From the NCBI GenBank assembly GCA_025526915.1, contig JAHLKH010000157.1, positions 1-64,000 of the forward strand: a DNA stretch of 64,000 nucleotides, given 5' to 3'. Each line of letters opens with the position of its first letter. The stretch's first letter is position 1. The notes under the pieces are model-generated. The model worked only from the letters and a program-made list of their open reading frames with translations, did no database searches and was not told the DNA's origin. This DNA comes from Entophlyctis helioformis (lineage: Eukaryota > Chytridiomycota > Chytridiomycetes > Chytridiales > Chytriomycetaceae). This document shows positions 1-11,502 of the stretch, in pieces. The translations under genes were made by a program, and so were the position numbers.

Positions 1-763
1 GGGACTGGCGAACCAGTAGGCGCCGCAAGCGACGAGGAGGATGTAGTAAAGGTGGACTGGAGACGCAGCAGGCGGAGCAGTGGTCGCTGGGCCGTGCAGG
101 GTGCGATGTGGGGGCTGGAGACGCGTCAGGCTGAGCAGTGGTCGCGGTGGAAATTGACCAATCGGAGACAAGATGTCAAGGAAGAGGATCGGAGAAATTG
201 ACCAATCAGAGACGGGATGTCAAGGAAGTGGATCGGAGACGCGTTGTGGGCGAAGGGCGAGATGTTTGAGCAGATCGGGTGCGAGACAACAAAGAGAGAG
301 GCGTGGGCACTGGAGCGCGACGAGAAGCACGAAGAGAGCAGTGTAGGGACTGAGGAAGCGGTAGGCGCCGCAAGCGACGAGGTGGATGTCACAAAGGACG
401 TGGGGGCTGGGCGACCGGGTCGGTGCCGCAAGCGACAAACAGGCCGGACGGCCGGTGGGTGCCGCGAGCGGCGAGGTAGTTGTTTCTACGGGCTGTTCTT
501 GTCAGAGTTCCTGCTCGAGTGCGGCGAAGGCACAGGGAACTGCGGGTTTGGCTGAGGCACAGACAAAGGGAAGAAGAGCTGTCAGGCGACAGCGTCTGTG
601 ACAGGCAATTGAATGTGTATTCTAGGAAGTACCTGAGGCACAGACAAAGGGAAGAAGAGCTGTCAGGCGACAGCGTCTGTGGCAGGCAATTGAATAGAAC
701 AGCAAGGGAAAGGGAGAGTCGCGAGACACAGAATTGGAAAAGCCAACAGACAATAATCTAACA
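1..763 (-). repeat. Long direct repeat A (putative 3' LTR, truncated by window edge)
   Basis: Matches 2680-3430 with scattered substitutions and small indels; for example AAAGAGAGAGGCGTGG here against AAAGAGATGGCGTGG in the other copy. It contains an internal duplication of about 66 bp: the segment starting TGAGGCACAGACAAAGGG occurs near 553 and again near 633. The left border is not visible. Confidence 0.6.
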
Positions 764-899
764 CCCCCCCCTAGCCGAGGAGGCCAAGAGGACCCAAGGC
801 GGCAGAAGGAGAGAAAAATTTTAAGCCTCGTCATCCCCCTGACAATCCGCGGAGGACGTCAAAAGCCTTGAGCATGGGTGGGCGGTGAAGAAGACGCAG

Positions 900-1350
900 T
901 AGACTGAGCAGTGGTCACTGGGCTGTGCAAGGTGCGATCAGGACGGTGGTGGGATGTGAGATGGACTGGAGACGCAGCAGGCCGAGCAGTGGTCGCTGGG
1001 CCGTGCAGGATGCGATCAGGATGGTGGTGGGACGTGAGATGGACTGGAGACGTGGCAGGCCGAGCAGTGGTCGCTGGGCCGTGCAGGATGCGATCAGGAT
1101 GGTGGTGGGACGTGAGATGGACTGGAGACGCGGCAGGCTGAGCAGTGGGTCGCTGGGCTGTGCAGGATGCGATCAGGACGGTGGTGGGACGTAAGATGGA
1201 CTGGAGACGCGGCAGGCTGAGCAGTGGTCGCTGAGCTGTGCAAGATGCGATCAGGACGGTGGTGGGACGTGAGATGGACGCGGCAGGCTGAGCAGAGGTC
1301 GCTGGGCCGTGCAGGATGCGATCAGGACCGTGGTGGGACGTGAGATGGAC
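900..1350 (+). repeat. 78-bp tandem repeat, about 5-6 copies
   Basis: The phrase GATGGACTGGAGACGC recurs at 960 and 1038 and continues at the same 78-bp spacing to about 1280, with drift at the edges. Related sequence also lies in both long direct repeats (about 53-150 and 2735-2830). Because 78 is divisible by 3, spurious open frames arise on both strands; none resembles a protein family. Confidence 0.8.
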
Positions 1351-1506
1351 GCGGCAGAAATCGACCAATCAGAGGCAAGACGTCAAAGAAGAGGATCGGA
1401 GAAATCGACCAATCAGAGACGAGATGTCAAGAAAGAGGATCGGAGACGCGTTGTGGCAAAGGGCGAGATGTTTGGACTGAGACGACAAAGAGATGGAGTG
1501 GGCACC

Positions 1507-2730
1507 GAGCGCGCCGAGAAGGACGACGAGAACAGTGTAGGGACTGGAAGACCAGTAGGCGCCGCAAGCGACGAGGAGGACGTCACAAAGGACGTGGGGG
1601 CCGGGAGACCGGTGGAGGCTGAGCGCGCCGAGAAGGACGGCGAGAACAGTGTAGGGACTGGCGAACCAGTAGGCGCCGCAAGCGACGAGGAGGACGTCAC
1701 AAAGGACGTGGGGGCCGGGAGACCGGTGGAGGCTGAGCGCGCCGAAAGGGACGACGAGAACAGTGTAGGGACTGGCGAACCAGTAGGCGCCGCAAGCGAC
1801 GAGGAGGACGTCACAGAGGACGTGGGGGCCGGGAGACCGGTGGAGGCTGAGCGCGCCGAAAGGGACGACGAGAACAGTGTAGGGACTGGCGAACCAGTAG
1901 GCGCCGCGAGCGACGAGGAGGACGTCACAAAGGACGTGGGGGCCGGGAGACCGGTGGAGGCTGAGCGCGCTGAGAAGGACGGCGAGAACAGTGTAGGGAC
2001 TGGCGAACCAGTAGGCGCCGCAAGCGACGAGGAGGACGTCACAGAGGACGTGGGGGCCGGGAGACCGGTGGAGGCTGAGCGCGCCGAGAAGGACGACGAG
2101 AACAGTGTAGGGACTGGCGAACCAGTAGGCGCCGCAAGCGACGAGGAGGACGTCACAGAGGACGTGGGGGCCGGGAGACCGGTGGAGGCTGAGCGCGCCG
2201 AGAAGGACGACGAGAACAGTGTAGGGACTGGCGAACCAGTAGGCGCCGCAAGCGACGAGGAGGACGTCACAAAGGACGTGGGGGCCGGGAGACCGGTGGA
2301 GGCTGAGCGCGCCGAGAAGGACGGCGAGAACAGTGTAGGGACTGGCGAACCAGTAGGCGCCGCAAGCGACGAGGAGGACGTCACAGAGGACGTGGGGGCC
2401 GGGAGACCGGTGGAGGCTGAGCGCGCCGAAAGGGACGACGAGAACAGTGTAGGGACTGGCGAACCAGTAGGCGCCGCGAGCGACGAGGAGGATGTCACAG
2501 AGGACGTGGGGGCCGGGAGACCGGTGGAGGCTGAGCGCGCCGAAAGGGACGACGAGAACAGTGTAGGGACTGGCGAACCAGTAGGCGCCGCGAGCGACGA
2601 GGAGGATGTCACAGAGGACGTGGGGGCCGGGAGACCGGTGGAGGCTGAGCGCGCTGAGAAGGACGGCGAGAACAGTGTAGGGACTGGCGAACCAGTAGGC
2701 GCCGCGAGCGACGAGGAGGATGTAGTAAAG
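1507..2730 (+). repeat. 114-bp tandem repeat (minisatellite), about 10.7 copies
   Basis: The unit begins GAGCGCGCCGAGAAGGACG and repeats every 114 bp with variant positions (AAGGACGG, AAGGACGA or AAAGGGACGA; CACAAAGG or CACAGAGG). The period equals 38 codons, so an uninterrupted 523-codon frame runs through it on the plus strand, and long frames also exist on the minus strand. The last partial unit merges into direct repeat B, so the array lies inside or beside the putative LTR. I regard the frames as a consequence of the period rather than a gene. Confidence 0.85.
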
Positions 2731-3430
2731 GTGGACTGGAGACGCAGCAGGCGGAGCAGTGGTCGCTGGGCCGTGCAGGGTGCGATGTGGGGGCTGGAGA
2801 CGCGTCAGGCTGAGCAGTGGTCGCGGTGGAAATTGACCAATCGGAGACAAGATGTCAAGGAAGAGGATCGGAGAAATTGACCAATCAGAGACGGGATGTC
2901 AAGAAAGTGGATCGGAGACGCGCTGTGGGCAAAGGGCGAGATGTTTGAGCAGATCGGGTGCGAGACAACAAAGAGATGGCGTGGGCACTGAGCGTGACGA
3001 GAAGCACGAAGAGAGCAGTGTAGGGACTGAGGAAGCGGTAGGCGCCGCAAGCGACGAGGTGGATGTCACAAAGGACGTGGGGGCTGGGCGACCGGTCGGT
3101 GCCGGCAAGCGACAAACAGGCCGGACGGCCGGTGGGTGCCGCGAGCGGCGAGGTAGTTGTTTCTACAGGCTGTTCTTGTCAGAGTTCCTGCTCGAGTGCG
3201 GCGAAGGCACAGGGAACTGCGGGTTTGGCTGAGGCACAGACAAAGGGAAGAAGAGCTGTCAGGCGACAGCGTCTGTGACAGGCAATGAATGTGTATTCTA
3301 GAAGTACTGGCACAGCAAGGGAAGAGCTGTCAGGCGACAGCGTCTGTGACAGGCAATTGAATAGAACAGCAAGGGAAAGGGAGAGTCGCGAGACACAGAA
3401 TTGGAAAAGCCAACAGACAATAATCTAACA
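2680..3430 (-). repeat. Long direct repeat B (putative 5' LTR)
   Basis: Second copy of repeat A; its right border at 3430 is where similarity to A stops and single-copy DNA begins. On the minus strand it starts TGTTAGATTATTG. A target-site duplication would have to match the bases just right of 3430 with bases left of position 1, which are not available. Confidence 0.6.
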
Positions 3431-3713
3431 CTGCAGTCGATCAGCCCTTTGTTGTTGACTGAGACTGCGCATGCTGCTCGTCATTGCATTCGCGGGCATG
3501 CTGACAAGCCAGGTGGGCGTGGCTGTTGGCTGTGGATGACGGGGTGCGACGGCATTGTGCCTTGAATGAATGACATGTTGATCACCTGCGCTGCTGGCTG
3601 TTGCAAAGACACTTGTTGCTGTGACCTTGCTGTCTACACCAAGGCAGCCTGGACAGAGGTTGACATGTGTGAGCAGGATTGCTGCAGGCATTCTGTGTGT
3701 ATTGCCTTGACAG

Positions 3714-4250
3714 TTCTCAAAGTCAGACCAAGCCAAGCGCGAGGCCTTACAGCAGCTCGACGTTACGCGGCAGCTCAACCATCCGCCGAGTGATCCATCC
3801 ATGTCCTTGTTGGTGAGCTCGACTGCCTCTTGTGTGATGGCTGTCAACAGTTGCGACTCTGTTGACACTGTGTGCCTTGACTATCTCGACGACGGCTAGG
3901 ACGTTGCGGACGAGCCTGGAGAGCCAACCGTTGCTGTAGCTGCCACGCCAACAGCCAGCCGCCAAAGAGTGTCAAGTAAGCGGAAGATACCAGCAGCAGA
4001 TGCCAGTGCGTCTGTGTCGGCTGTGACGTCGGTCGTTCGGACATTGCAGCAGGCAGCCCCAGCAGCACGCACAAGTGCGCCGACTGGACGCAGAAGGCCA
4101 ACAGCCGCAACAGGCAGTAGCAGGACAGTTCTTCGTGACACTACCAACACGCAACCAACTGCTGCCCCTTGGACAGGCTCATCAGTCCACAAGCAAGCGT
4201 CAAAGCGACCACGACTTGAGAAGGCATCGGCTGCAGACAGCTCAGAGTGA
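3714..4250 (+). CDS. 3' part of an unrecognised gene (two exons visible)
   Basis: Two exons read in phase: 3714-3812 (after a TTGACAG acceptor) and 3900-4250, separated by an 87-bp GT-AG intron. The protein segment begins FSKSDQAKREALQQLDVTRQ, which looks like a short amphipathic helix, and ends in a Ser/Thr/Ala-rich, basic tail with KRPRLEK shortly before the stop, suggesting a nuclear protein. The upstream part could not be assembled. An exon may end near 3670, and the retroelement boundary lies only 280 bp upstream, so the 5' end may be displaced or interrupted. Family unknown. Confidence 0.4.
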
Positions 4251-4419
4251 CTGGGAATCTGGACAAGAATATGAAATTGGAATCAAAAAGATTGGAAATT
4301 GGATGCCAAATTGAACAAAATTCGAGGCAAACCAGCCGACCAATCAGGTGCCGGCACAGGGTGCTCAATGGGAACGAAATCAATTACCCCCCCTCGTCGA
4401 TCTTGCCGGGAAGTCGGCA

Positions 4420-4604
4420 ATGGTGTCCGACCAACAACAGCAGCACCAACAGCAACAGCACCAACAGCAGCAGCACCAGCATCAGCAGGCCTTTCTGATG
4501 CTCCAGCAGCAACAGCAGCAGCTTGTACACCAGCAGCACCTGCAGCAGATGCAGCAGATGCAGCAGCAGTCGGACTTTCAGCGCCGGCTGCATCAGCAGC
4601 AAGT

Positions 4605-4638
<34 letters not shown>

Positions 4639-5798
4639 GTCCAGCAGGCCCTGCTCATGGCACAGTCGGCCTCGGGCGGTGCTGCCCCTGCTCCGTCTGC
4701 GTCTGCGCCTGTGTCTGCTGCTTCGGCCGGCCCGACTGCAGCTGCGTCCACGCCAGCCCAGCAGCCGCAGCCCCAGCAAGAGGCGAGCAACGCGCAGTCC
4801 ATCCCTGCCCCCGCTCCGACACCGATGCCGGCCCCTGCCAAGACGGCCACGCCAGAGGCTGCCGTGACTGTGCCTCAGATCAACCATGCGGTCGTCGACT
4901 CGGTGAGCCCGCCGTGCACGCTGCATTCGCTCCGCTGCTGCAAGCGCTGACCGGCGCTCTGTGCGTGCAGATCCTCGACATCAACAAGCACTTGATCCGC
5001 ATCCTGGTCGAGTACCAGAACAATGGCTGGATCGGCGAGCCCGAGCACAGGATCTACCAGCAGCGGCTGCAGACCAACCTGACATACCTTGCTACCCTGG
5101 CCGATGCTGTCCTCAAGACAGTGGTAAGCAACGCGTGGGAGCCGCATTCTCGCACGATCGCACAACTCACTCCTGGCTGGCCTGCACCAGAAACACGCGA
5201 GCATTCCCATACAAGTGCCAGACGTCTCGCCCATCGTATACCCTCCCAAACTCGCACACATGCATCCGCAGTCCCAGCCACACTCACAACCACAGACCCA
5301 AACAACATTGCCAAACGCATCATCTGCGCAGACACCGGCCGCCTTCAAGGGTCCGTTCCCGTCAAATCCCGACGCCATTATCGACGCACTGCCTCCAACC
5401 GTCATGATCACGGACCCCAACCCGAGCAACACCAAGCCCGACTCGGCAAAGTACATTCCCGTGCCGCCGTTTGTCAAAGTGGAACCAGCCATCAGCAGCA
5501 ACAGCAGCGGCAGCAACGGCCTCCTTCCAAACCAACCGCCCGTCACGCTTCCGGGCTTCAGCGTGCTGGACACGTCCATGTCGCGTGATATTATGAAGCA
5601 GCGCGTCGCTCTTGCGGGAGGAGACAGCGGCCGGCAGGCGAGTCGGGCTGCCCTTGCTGCAGCCACCCCAGCTGCGGCCATGGAGTCTGAGCCTGATCGC
5701 ATCGACCAGTCTGCAAATGGGGGAATGACGGCTCCCGTGGCTGCCGCTGTGCCATCCAACGCGCTCAAGGCAGGATCAGTGGCCTTGGCAGGTGCATC

Positions 5799-5853
<55 letters not shown>

Positions 5854-6162
5854 ATGCTTCAGCGCCAGATCCAGCAACAGCAATTCGAACAGCAGATGCG
5901 GCTGGATAAACAACGGGCCAAGAGCCAGCAGCAGCAGATGCAGATGCAGCAGATGCAGCAGAACATCCAGCAACAGATGGAGGCACAGCTGCCGGCAGCT
6001 GTGAGTATGCCCACTGGCGAACAGGGCACGGCTGGCGACGACGAAGACGACGACGAGGACTATGTGCCGGGCCAGGACGATGGCGACGATGATGACGACG
6101 ATGACGCAGATGGAGATGCCGATCAAGTCAAGGCCGAGGACGGTGTGTTTGGGCAACAATGA
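4420..6162 (+). CDS. SS18/SSXT-family transcriptional coactivator
   Basis: Three exons in phase: 4420-4902, 4971-5123 and 5191-6162 (535 aa). Exon 1 encodes a Gln-rich start (MVSDQQQQHQQQQ) and Ala/Pro spacers. The end of exon 1 and exon 2 encode the SSXT (SNH) domain, with LDINKHLIRILVEYQNNG and YLATLADAV matching the family pattern of an LDEN-type helix and a YLATIADA-type helix. Exon 3 holds long CAG-encoded polyglutamine (about 5801-5850) and an acidic Asp-rich C terminus. In animals SS18 is a BAF (SWI/SNF) subunit acting with DNA-binding partners; in plants the GIF proteins do a similar job. A chromatin-coactivator role is inferred. The start is the first ATG after stop-containing leader sequence. 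Confidence 0.85.
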
Positions 6163-6283
6163 GCCACCAACATGCCGCCCAATGAACATTGGATGCGACT
6201 GGATAGCAGGATGGACACGGTGTTTGCATATGCAAGGACTGGCGTGCACTGGAGTGTATTTGGAATGATGGTGGACGGATCGG

Positions 6284-8572
6284 CTACATGAGCTGCATTG
6301 CAGCTGCAATCGAGGCGAGGGCAAGCGCCATGGCAGACGATGGCGAGAGTGAGAACGCCGCCGAGACGATGGGCTGCTCGTACGCGCCACCAGACGGCTC
6401 AGAGGCAGGCGTCTCCGAGGCGGGCTTGGAGGCGGCATAGCCAGACTCGGCAGCAGGCGTCTCCTTGGCAGGCACGGGTGCAGCCGCGTCTTTGTACGCG
6501 GCAGACTCGGCAGCAGGAGTCTCGTCAGGCTTGTACGCAGCAGGCGTCGGCAGATCAGTGTCCTTGTAAGCAGCAATCTCGGCAGCAGGCGTCTCAACAG
6601 GCTTGTACGCCGCCGGCTTCTTGGCCTCCACGTACACGCCCTTGTCAGCAACAGCCGGTGCAACGTTCTTCTCGTACGTGTTGGTCTCGATGTTGTACTG
6701 CACACGCTTGGTGAGATCCGTCGAGCAGTCCACGCCGCCCCATCCCGGGTTGCACGCGCAGCCATAGTCGGCACAGACACCGTGGCCAGAGCACTTGTTG
6801 ATGCACGTGTTGTTGCCAAAGCCGCAGTCCTTCTGGATCGTCTCGGCCTGCTTGATGATCTCGGGCTTGGCATCGCGCTCCATGTACGTCGTCTGCGTGT
6901 GGCACTGGGCGAGGTACGCCGTCTTGGCACCCTCCGTGAACGAGTACGAGCCGGTCGCCTTGGCGTCGAGGATGCAGGCGTTGATGTGGAACGACGGATC
7001 GACAATCTTGTCACAGCCGGGGACGGTGAACAGGCGCTTGCAGTGGGACTCGCACTCGGCCTCAAAGACGGCCGGCGGCGACGGACGCGTGTATGCAATC
7101 TCGGTCGTTGTTGACACGGGAGCGACAGTCGTCGTCGTGGAGGTGGCCGGCACAGCAGTCGTAGTAGGAGCAACCGTTGTAGTGGGAGCAACCGTCGTGG
7201 TGGCAACAGTCGTCGTGGTAGTGGCAACAGTCGTCGTGGTAGGAGCAGTCGTGGTGGTGGTGGCAGCAATCTCGTCCTTGGCAGCAACAGCCTCGGTCAC
7301 AGCAGGAGGCGTGTATGTCGGGAGCGCAGGAGGCGACGGCTTCGCTTGGGGAATCACGACCTTGGGGATCTCGGGGATCTTGCACTGGTTGATCGGGGTT
7401 GTGTCCTTGGCTGTCTGGTTGTTCTTGCCGCTGAACAGGTCCTCGTCATTGCCAACCTTCCATGTTGCAACAAAGGCGTCGACTTCCTTTGGCACTTTGG
7501 GGTCGCGCTCGCCGCCAGTCGACTCCTTCAGCTTCTGGTTCGACTCGCCAGGCAGACGGTTGCACATGCCGCCAACGTTGGCGTTGCCACCGGCAAGGTG
7601 GACCGTCACATCGAGACGCGTGAATGAGTTGGTGGTGTGCGACACGGTGATCTTTGAGCCGCACGGCGTGGTGATGGTGTGCAGGCCAATGCTGCTGTTC
7701 TTGGGCGGCGCAGCGTAGATGAGACCGTCCTTGTTGGGCGTCACCTGCGTCATCTGGTACTTGGCTTGAGCCGGGCCGCGGATGTCGTAGACCATAATGG
7801 ACGAGCCGTAGCGGACAGCGATGGCTCTGTTGCACGTGACTTTGTAGCCGCAGGGCTCTTGGACGAGCTGCACGTTCAGATCAGGCAGCTTGACCAGGTG
7901 GTAGTTGCCGGTTGGCTGCGACGAGTACGACAGACCGTCAAACGACTGCAGACGATGAAAAGGACAAGGCAGACAATGCACGGCGTGTCAGCAACAGGAC
8001 ACAGACGCAGGACACAGGGCTCGTCTTGGACACACAGACAGGAGAGCGCGTACAACACAACAACGACGCCAAATGGATGTGGTCAGATGACGGGCACACA
8101 CCTTGAAGTGGGGGTCGCCAATGCTCGAGCACACACCGCCGGCGGCAGGATTGCGGTTGGCAGGCAGCAGAACCTCTGCGTCGTGGAACGGATCTGCCTC
8201 GGCAGCAGCGTGCACGCGGATGCTAAGCGGGATGGTGCCGTTGGCAACGTTTTGGCCGAACACGGGAATCGGTGTGACGTTGATGGTCTTGGTGGCGTTC
8301 CAGTTGTCAGGGTCGAAACGGACAAGACAGTCCGAGAACGAGATTGAGGGATTCTCAAAGTAGACAACGACGGGGCCCTTGGGCTTGGAGGTGAGCTTCA
8401 GGCTGAACGAGTTGTTTGTCGTCGACAGGTCGTCGATGGTGACGACGGGCGGTTGAAAGGCGATCCAAGACGCAACGCCGCCCGCGCTGGCAGGCGAAGG
8501 CGACGACTGCGGCAGGGCCGACACGACAGAGAGAGCAGACGCAGCGAGTGCGAGAACGAGGGGGGAATGCAT
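6284..8572 (-). CDS. Secreted GPI-anchored-type protein with vWFD and EGF-like domains
   Basis: Two exons in phase, 8572-8102 and 7945-6284 (710 aa), split by a 156-bp intron inside the vWFD signature (GDPHFK, then SFDGLSY). The order is: signal peptide (MHSPLVLALAASALSVVSA); an N-terminal beta-rich region; a von Willebrand type D domain with its Cys pairs; a Thr-rich linker (TTTTVAPTTT repeats); a Cys-rich region; an EGF-like module (NTCINKCSGHGVCADYGCAC then NPGWGGVDC); AAYKPxETPAAE repeats; and a hydrophobic C terminus fitting a GPI signal. It should sit at the cell surface or wall. An adhesive or mucin-like role is inferred from the domains only. Confidence 0.8.
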
Positions 8573-9349
8573 GCGGGCCGTATGGACAAGAAGACGGAGA
8601 CGATGGGTTCGGGCGAGAGCCGAGAGCGGCAAGGCGTTCTTTTTGAGGTGTGCACCGATGAGCACAACGGGCTCATCGCGTGGCTCGTTCGGTGAGCCTC
8701 TGGTGCCACCCTGTGTTTGCCCGATCTGGCCGGCCGCGACGCGCAAATTGAGCGGCTCAACGCCTCGCAAGTGCACAAACTCGGTGCCGCAGACACAAGC
8801 GCCGCACAGACAGGTTTGCGGCAACGTCTCTGCGACGCCAAGACTACATCCACCATCACCATGCTTGTGTGTGTTGGACGCATCGTGAGGAACACAGGGA
8901 GAGCGCTGCGGCCAGACAGTACTGCCCGTGTGTGGCATCAAGACTCCATCCAAACTCCACCGAGTGCGCTCACAACGCCACATCTGAAAGCAGCCGCAGA
9001 CTCGATGCCTTCCGTGACACCCGTGCCGCACGCAAGCGTCGACTCTGGGTCTGGCTCAGTAAAGACGTCGGTCTGAAGGAGATTCATTTGATGGTTGGCG
9101 TGGCTGCTAGCAAGTCAGACAGATTGGGCAATGGTGAAGTGGCAAGAGTGGGACAGCAGAGAAGAGAGTGAGGGCAAGAGATTGCAAGAGCGAGGCACAG
9201 ACAGACAAGAGCAACACGCATGGTGCATCGATCAGCGGCAAAGGGACGAGAACAGGAGGCATCCGGACGTGCTGGCGTTGGTCGGACAAGCCGACTCCAG
9301 TCTGCCGACGGTTGGCATGGTGCCTGACGCGAGTGTGCGTGGATGGCGA
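8573..9349. other. Gene-free interval upstream of the vWFD gene
   Basis: It lies between the start of the vWFD gene and the stop of the next minus-strand gene. Short open frames exist but none shows splice-compatible exons or family motifs. It presumably holds the vWFD promoter and the 3' end of the upstream gene. Confidence 0.4.
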
Positions 9350-11223
9350 TCAGTTCATGTGTGCGCAGGTGCAAGCAAGGCGTGGCCGATCTGGCTTACG
9401 TTTGCCTGCTGGCTTGGGAAGGATGCTGCGAGGCTGTGGCATGGTGGCGGTGTCGTCACGGATGCTGGCACTGGCATCGGACTGCTGGCGCTTGGCTGGA
9501 GGAGGCGTGTCTGCCTCGCTGTCGTCGTCATTGTCCTCGCGACGACGCTTGCACGGACTTGGTGCTGTCGGGGTTGGTGTTGCCACGCGAGTCGGAGTTG
9601 GCGCGTCGCGAACAAGCGTCAGTTTCCCGAGCATTGCAAAACAGCCATCGTTGGCCAAGCCATGTCAGGGCCAGCCATGCCAGCACTCACCAGCAAGCAT
9701 GAGGTCATGGTCCATCTGGGCCGTCTTGACCGTCTTGACCTTCTTGCTCTCAGGCTCGTCCAGCATCGCCATTATGTCCTGCGGTTGGTCAGATGTGTGC
9801 TTCCAATGAAACCCATCCGTCAGTCAGCGCAAGTCGTTCAGCATGAGCAGCAGAATGTGCAGCAGACAGCCACAGCCAGCACAAGCCAAGCAGATACAAG
9901 GTTTATTGTCCAGTGGGTCTGTCCTTGCCACTCACCTGAGCCATGCTGCCAGAGCTGTGCTTCTTGATATGTTGCTGGACAGTGCTGGAGTGCTGCTTCT
10001 GCCTCATCATCGACTCGGGCATCAAGGCGACCTTCAAGCCGTACTTGACGATGAACGCTGTGTCCAGGTTTGCATTCGCATGTGGTTCGGTTGGGAGTTC
10101 CAAGGCAGTGTCAGTCAAGCCATGCCAGTCCAGTCGTCGCAGTCACCAAGTCGGACAGTCGTGGCTTGGTCAAGGATGCGTCGATGACGGCAGCCGACAC
10201 GCTTGCGACCACGCCAAGAGGATGCTGCCTGTTTGGTCTTGCTGGACACTGTCGCATCCCGTCCCGATCCGCGTCTGGTCCGCAAGGCTTGCTGCTGGCT
10301 GTGGCATGTCGCTCGCGATCCTCGCAACCATCCAACGAGCACGGCAAGCAAGCAAGCAGGCTCACACGATCGACTACACAGCAAACAGCCAACAGCAAAC
10401 ATCGATAGCAGCACTCGACTGACCTGCAGGCAGCGACGAGATAAAGTCAAAGACGATCCCAATCTCCGTCATGGGAAAGAGCTCTGATCCCAGCATCGCA
10501 ACAGTCGGCCAATCAGCCAGCCAGTCGGCATCGTTGCAGGCGAGTCTCGGACACAGCAAGCAGACACTCACCGTCATAGCACAGCATGTTCCATCCAGGA
10601 ATGTTCAAGTCATCCAGCAGCTTGTCAGGCTGGCGGTCGACGGCAAGCATGGGAAGACAGCAACAGCAAGACCGGCCAATCAACGACATGGCGCAGCATG
10701 CAGAGTCAGCCATCTCGGCACACTGGCGCACTCCAAGGCAGTAGACAGCAACAGTGCGGCGCAGCATGGATTCTGGCCGTGTCGCACATTGTCGCGTTGG
10801 CCACTCTACAGACGCAACACGGTCGGGCAGGGCACGACACGAGACAAGAGCATGATGCAAAGACACGACACAGGGACACGCGTATGGAGGCGTACCTTGC
10901 CAACCGCCGAGAAAGGCATGCGCCGAGCAAGTGGATAGAGCGACTCCTCGCCAAACATGTCAAGCTTGATGGCACTGTCAGCATCCACGTCCACATCTGA
11001 CAGCATCACAACAATCCAGGACAATCCAGGTCAATCACGCCTTTGTGGCACAGATACACGCAGACAGACAGCCAGTATCGCACCAGGCGGGGAACAGTCC
11101 ATTGCCACAAATGCCAGACAAGGTCACCGCTGCTGGACAGCTACATCGCACATACCCAGAGCTTGGCATCCTGCATGTGCCAAGACGCGGGTCAATGTAC
11201 ACGGTTCTCCCAATGAGCGACAT
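9350..11223 (-). CDS. Unrecognised gene with at least 7 exons, probable nuclear protein
   Basis: Exons 2-7 are 10996-10896, 10629-10572, 10483-10424, 10057-9936, 9778-9691 and 9564-9350; each has GT..AG borders and all are mutually in phase. Exon 1 starts at ATG 11223 (MSLIGRTVYIDP...) but its donor is uncertain: the best-looking donor near 11155 gives the wrong phase, so a small exon may be missing. Visible features are a conserved-looking core (IPGWNMLCYDE / LFPMTEIGIVFDFISSLP / FIVKYGLKVALMPESMM), a basic KKHSSG segment and a C-terminal tail with KRRRE and KRQQ clusters resembling nuclear localisation signals. I do not recognise the family and assign no function. Confidence 0.65.
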
Positions 11224-11502
11224 TGTGCGTTGTGTTGTGTTGGTTTGTCGGCTGGGTCGTGCTGGTTCGGTGTTTGTCGCGAGGAGATAGCAGCGAGTGC
11301 GATAGAGTTGCAAGACGGACAGAATCCAATGTTGACCGAAACAGGAGCAAGATGAAGCCGAATGCCAAGAGCATTTCAGGCAAGATACCGACACGGCACA
11401 ATGGTAAACATATCCAGAGTATCGCAAAACCAGCACATGCACTTTGCATTCATTCGAGTGTATGCCATCATCAACCATCCTTGCCGAAGAGCAGGCACAC
11501 CA

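Larger units (their letters stand above)
1..3430 (-). mobile_element. LTR-retroelement-like block, minus orientation, left end outside window
   Basis: Two long direct repeats, 1-763 and 2680-3430, are near-identical by eye and both end on the plus strand in AATCTAACA. Read on the minus strand each therefore starts TGTTAGATT. The copy ending at 763 is preceded on the minus strand by a run of seven G (764-770), which looks like a polypurine tract directly before a 3' LTR. The copy ending at 3430 abuts unrelated sequence (CTGCAG...), as a 5' LTR would. No gag or pol reading frame was recognised between them; the interior is tandem repeats plus about 130 bp of unique DNA. A non-autonomous or collapsed LTR element is inferred. 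The alternative is a subtelomere-type repeat array. Confidence 0.55.

Noticed and set aside
1369..2850. Long minus-strand open frames (493 and 399 codons) through the 114-bp repeats
   Set aside because: A period divisible by three keeps several frames open at once; no family motif or splice structure supports them.
1..3430. CRISPR-like array
   Set aside because: The repeat units are contiguous with no unique spacers, and the genome is eukaryotic.
5997..6030. GTGAGT...CAG as an extra intron in the SS18 gene
   Set aside because: It would be about 28 bp, too short, and the frame is open without removing it.
5797..7287. A 496-codon Arg/Leu-rich minus-strand frame
   Set aside because: It crosses the polyglutamine tract of the SS18 gene and the vWFD exon in the wrong frame.
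6795..7718. A Val-rich hydrophobic plus-strand frame resembling membrane spans
   Set aside because: It is the antisense of the Thr-rich linker of the vWFD protein; Thr codons read backwards give Val and Gly.
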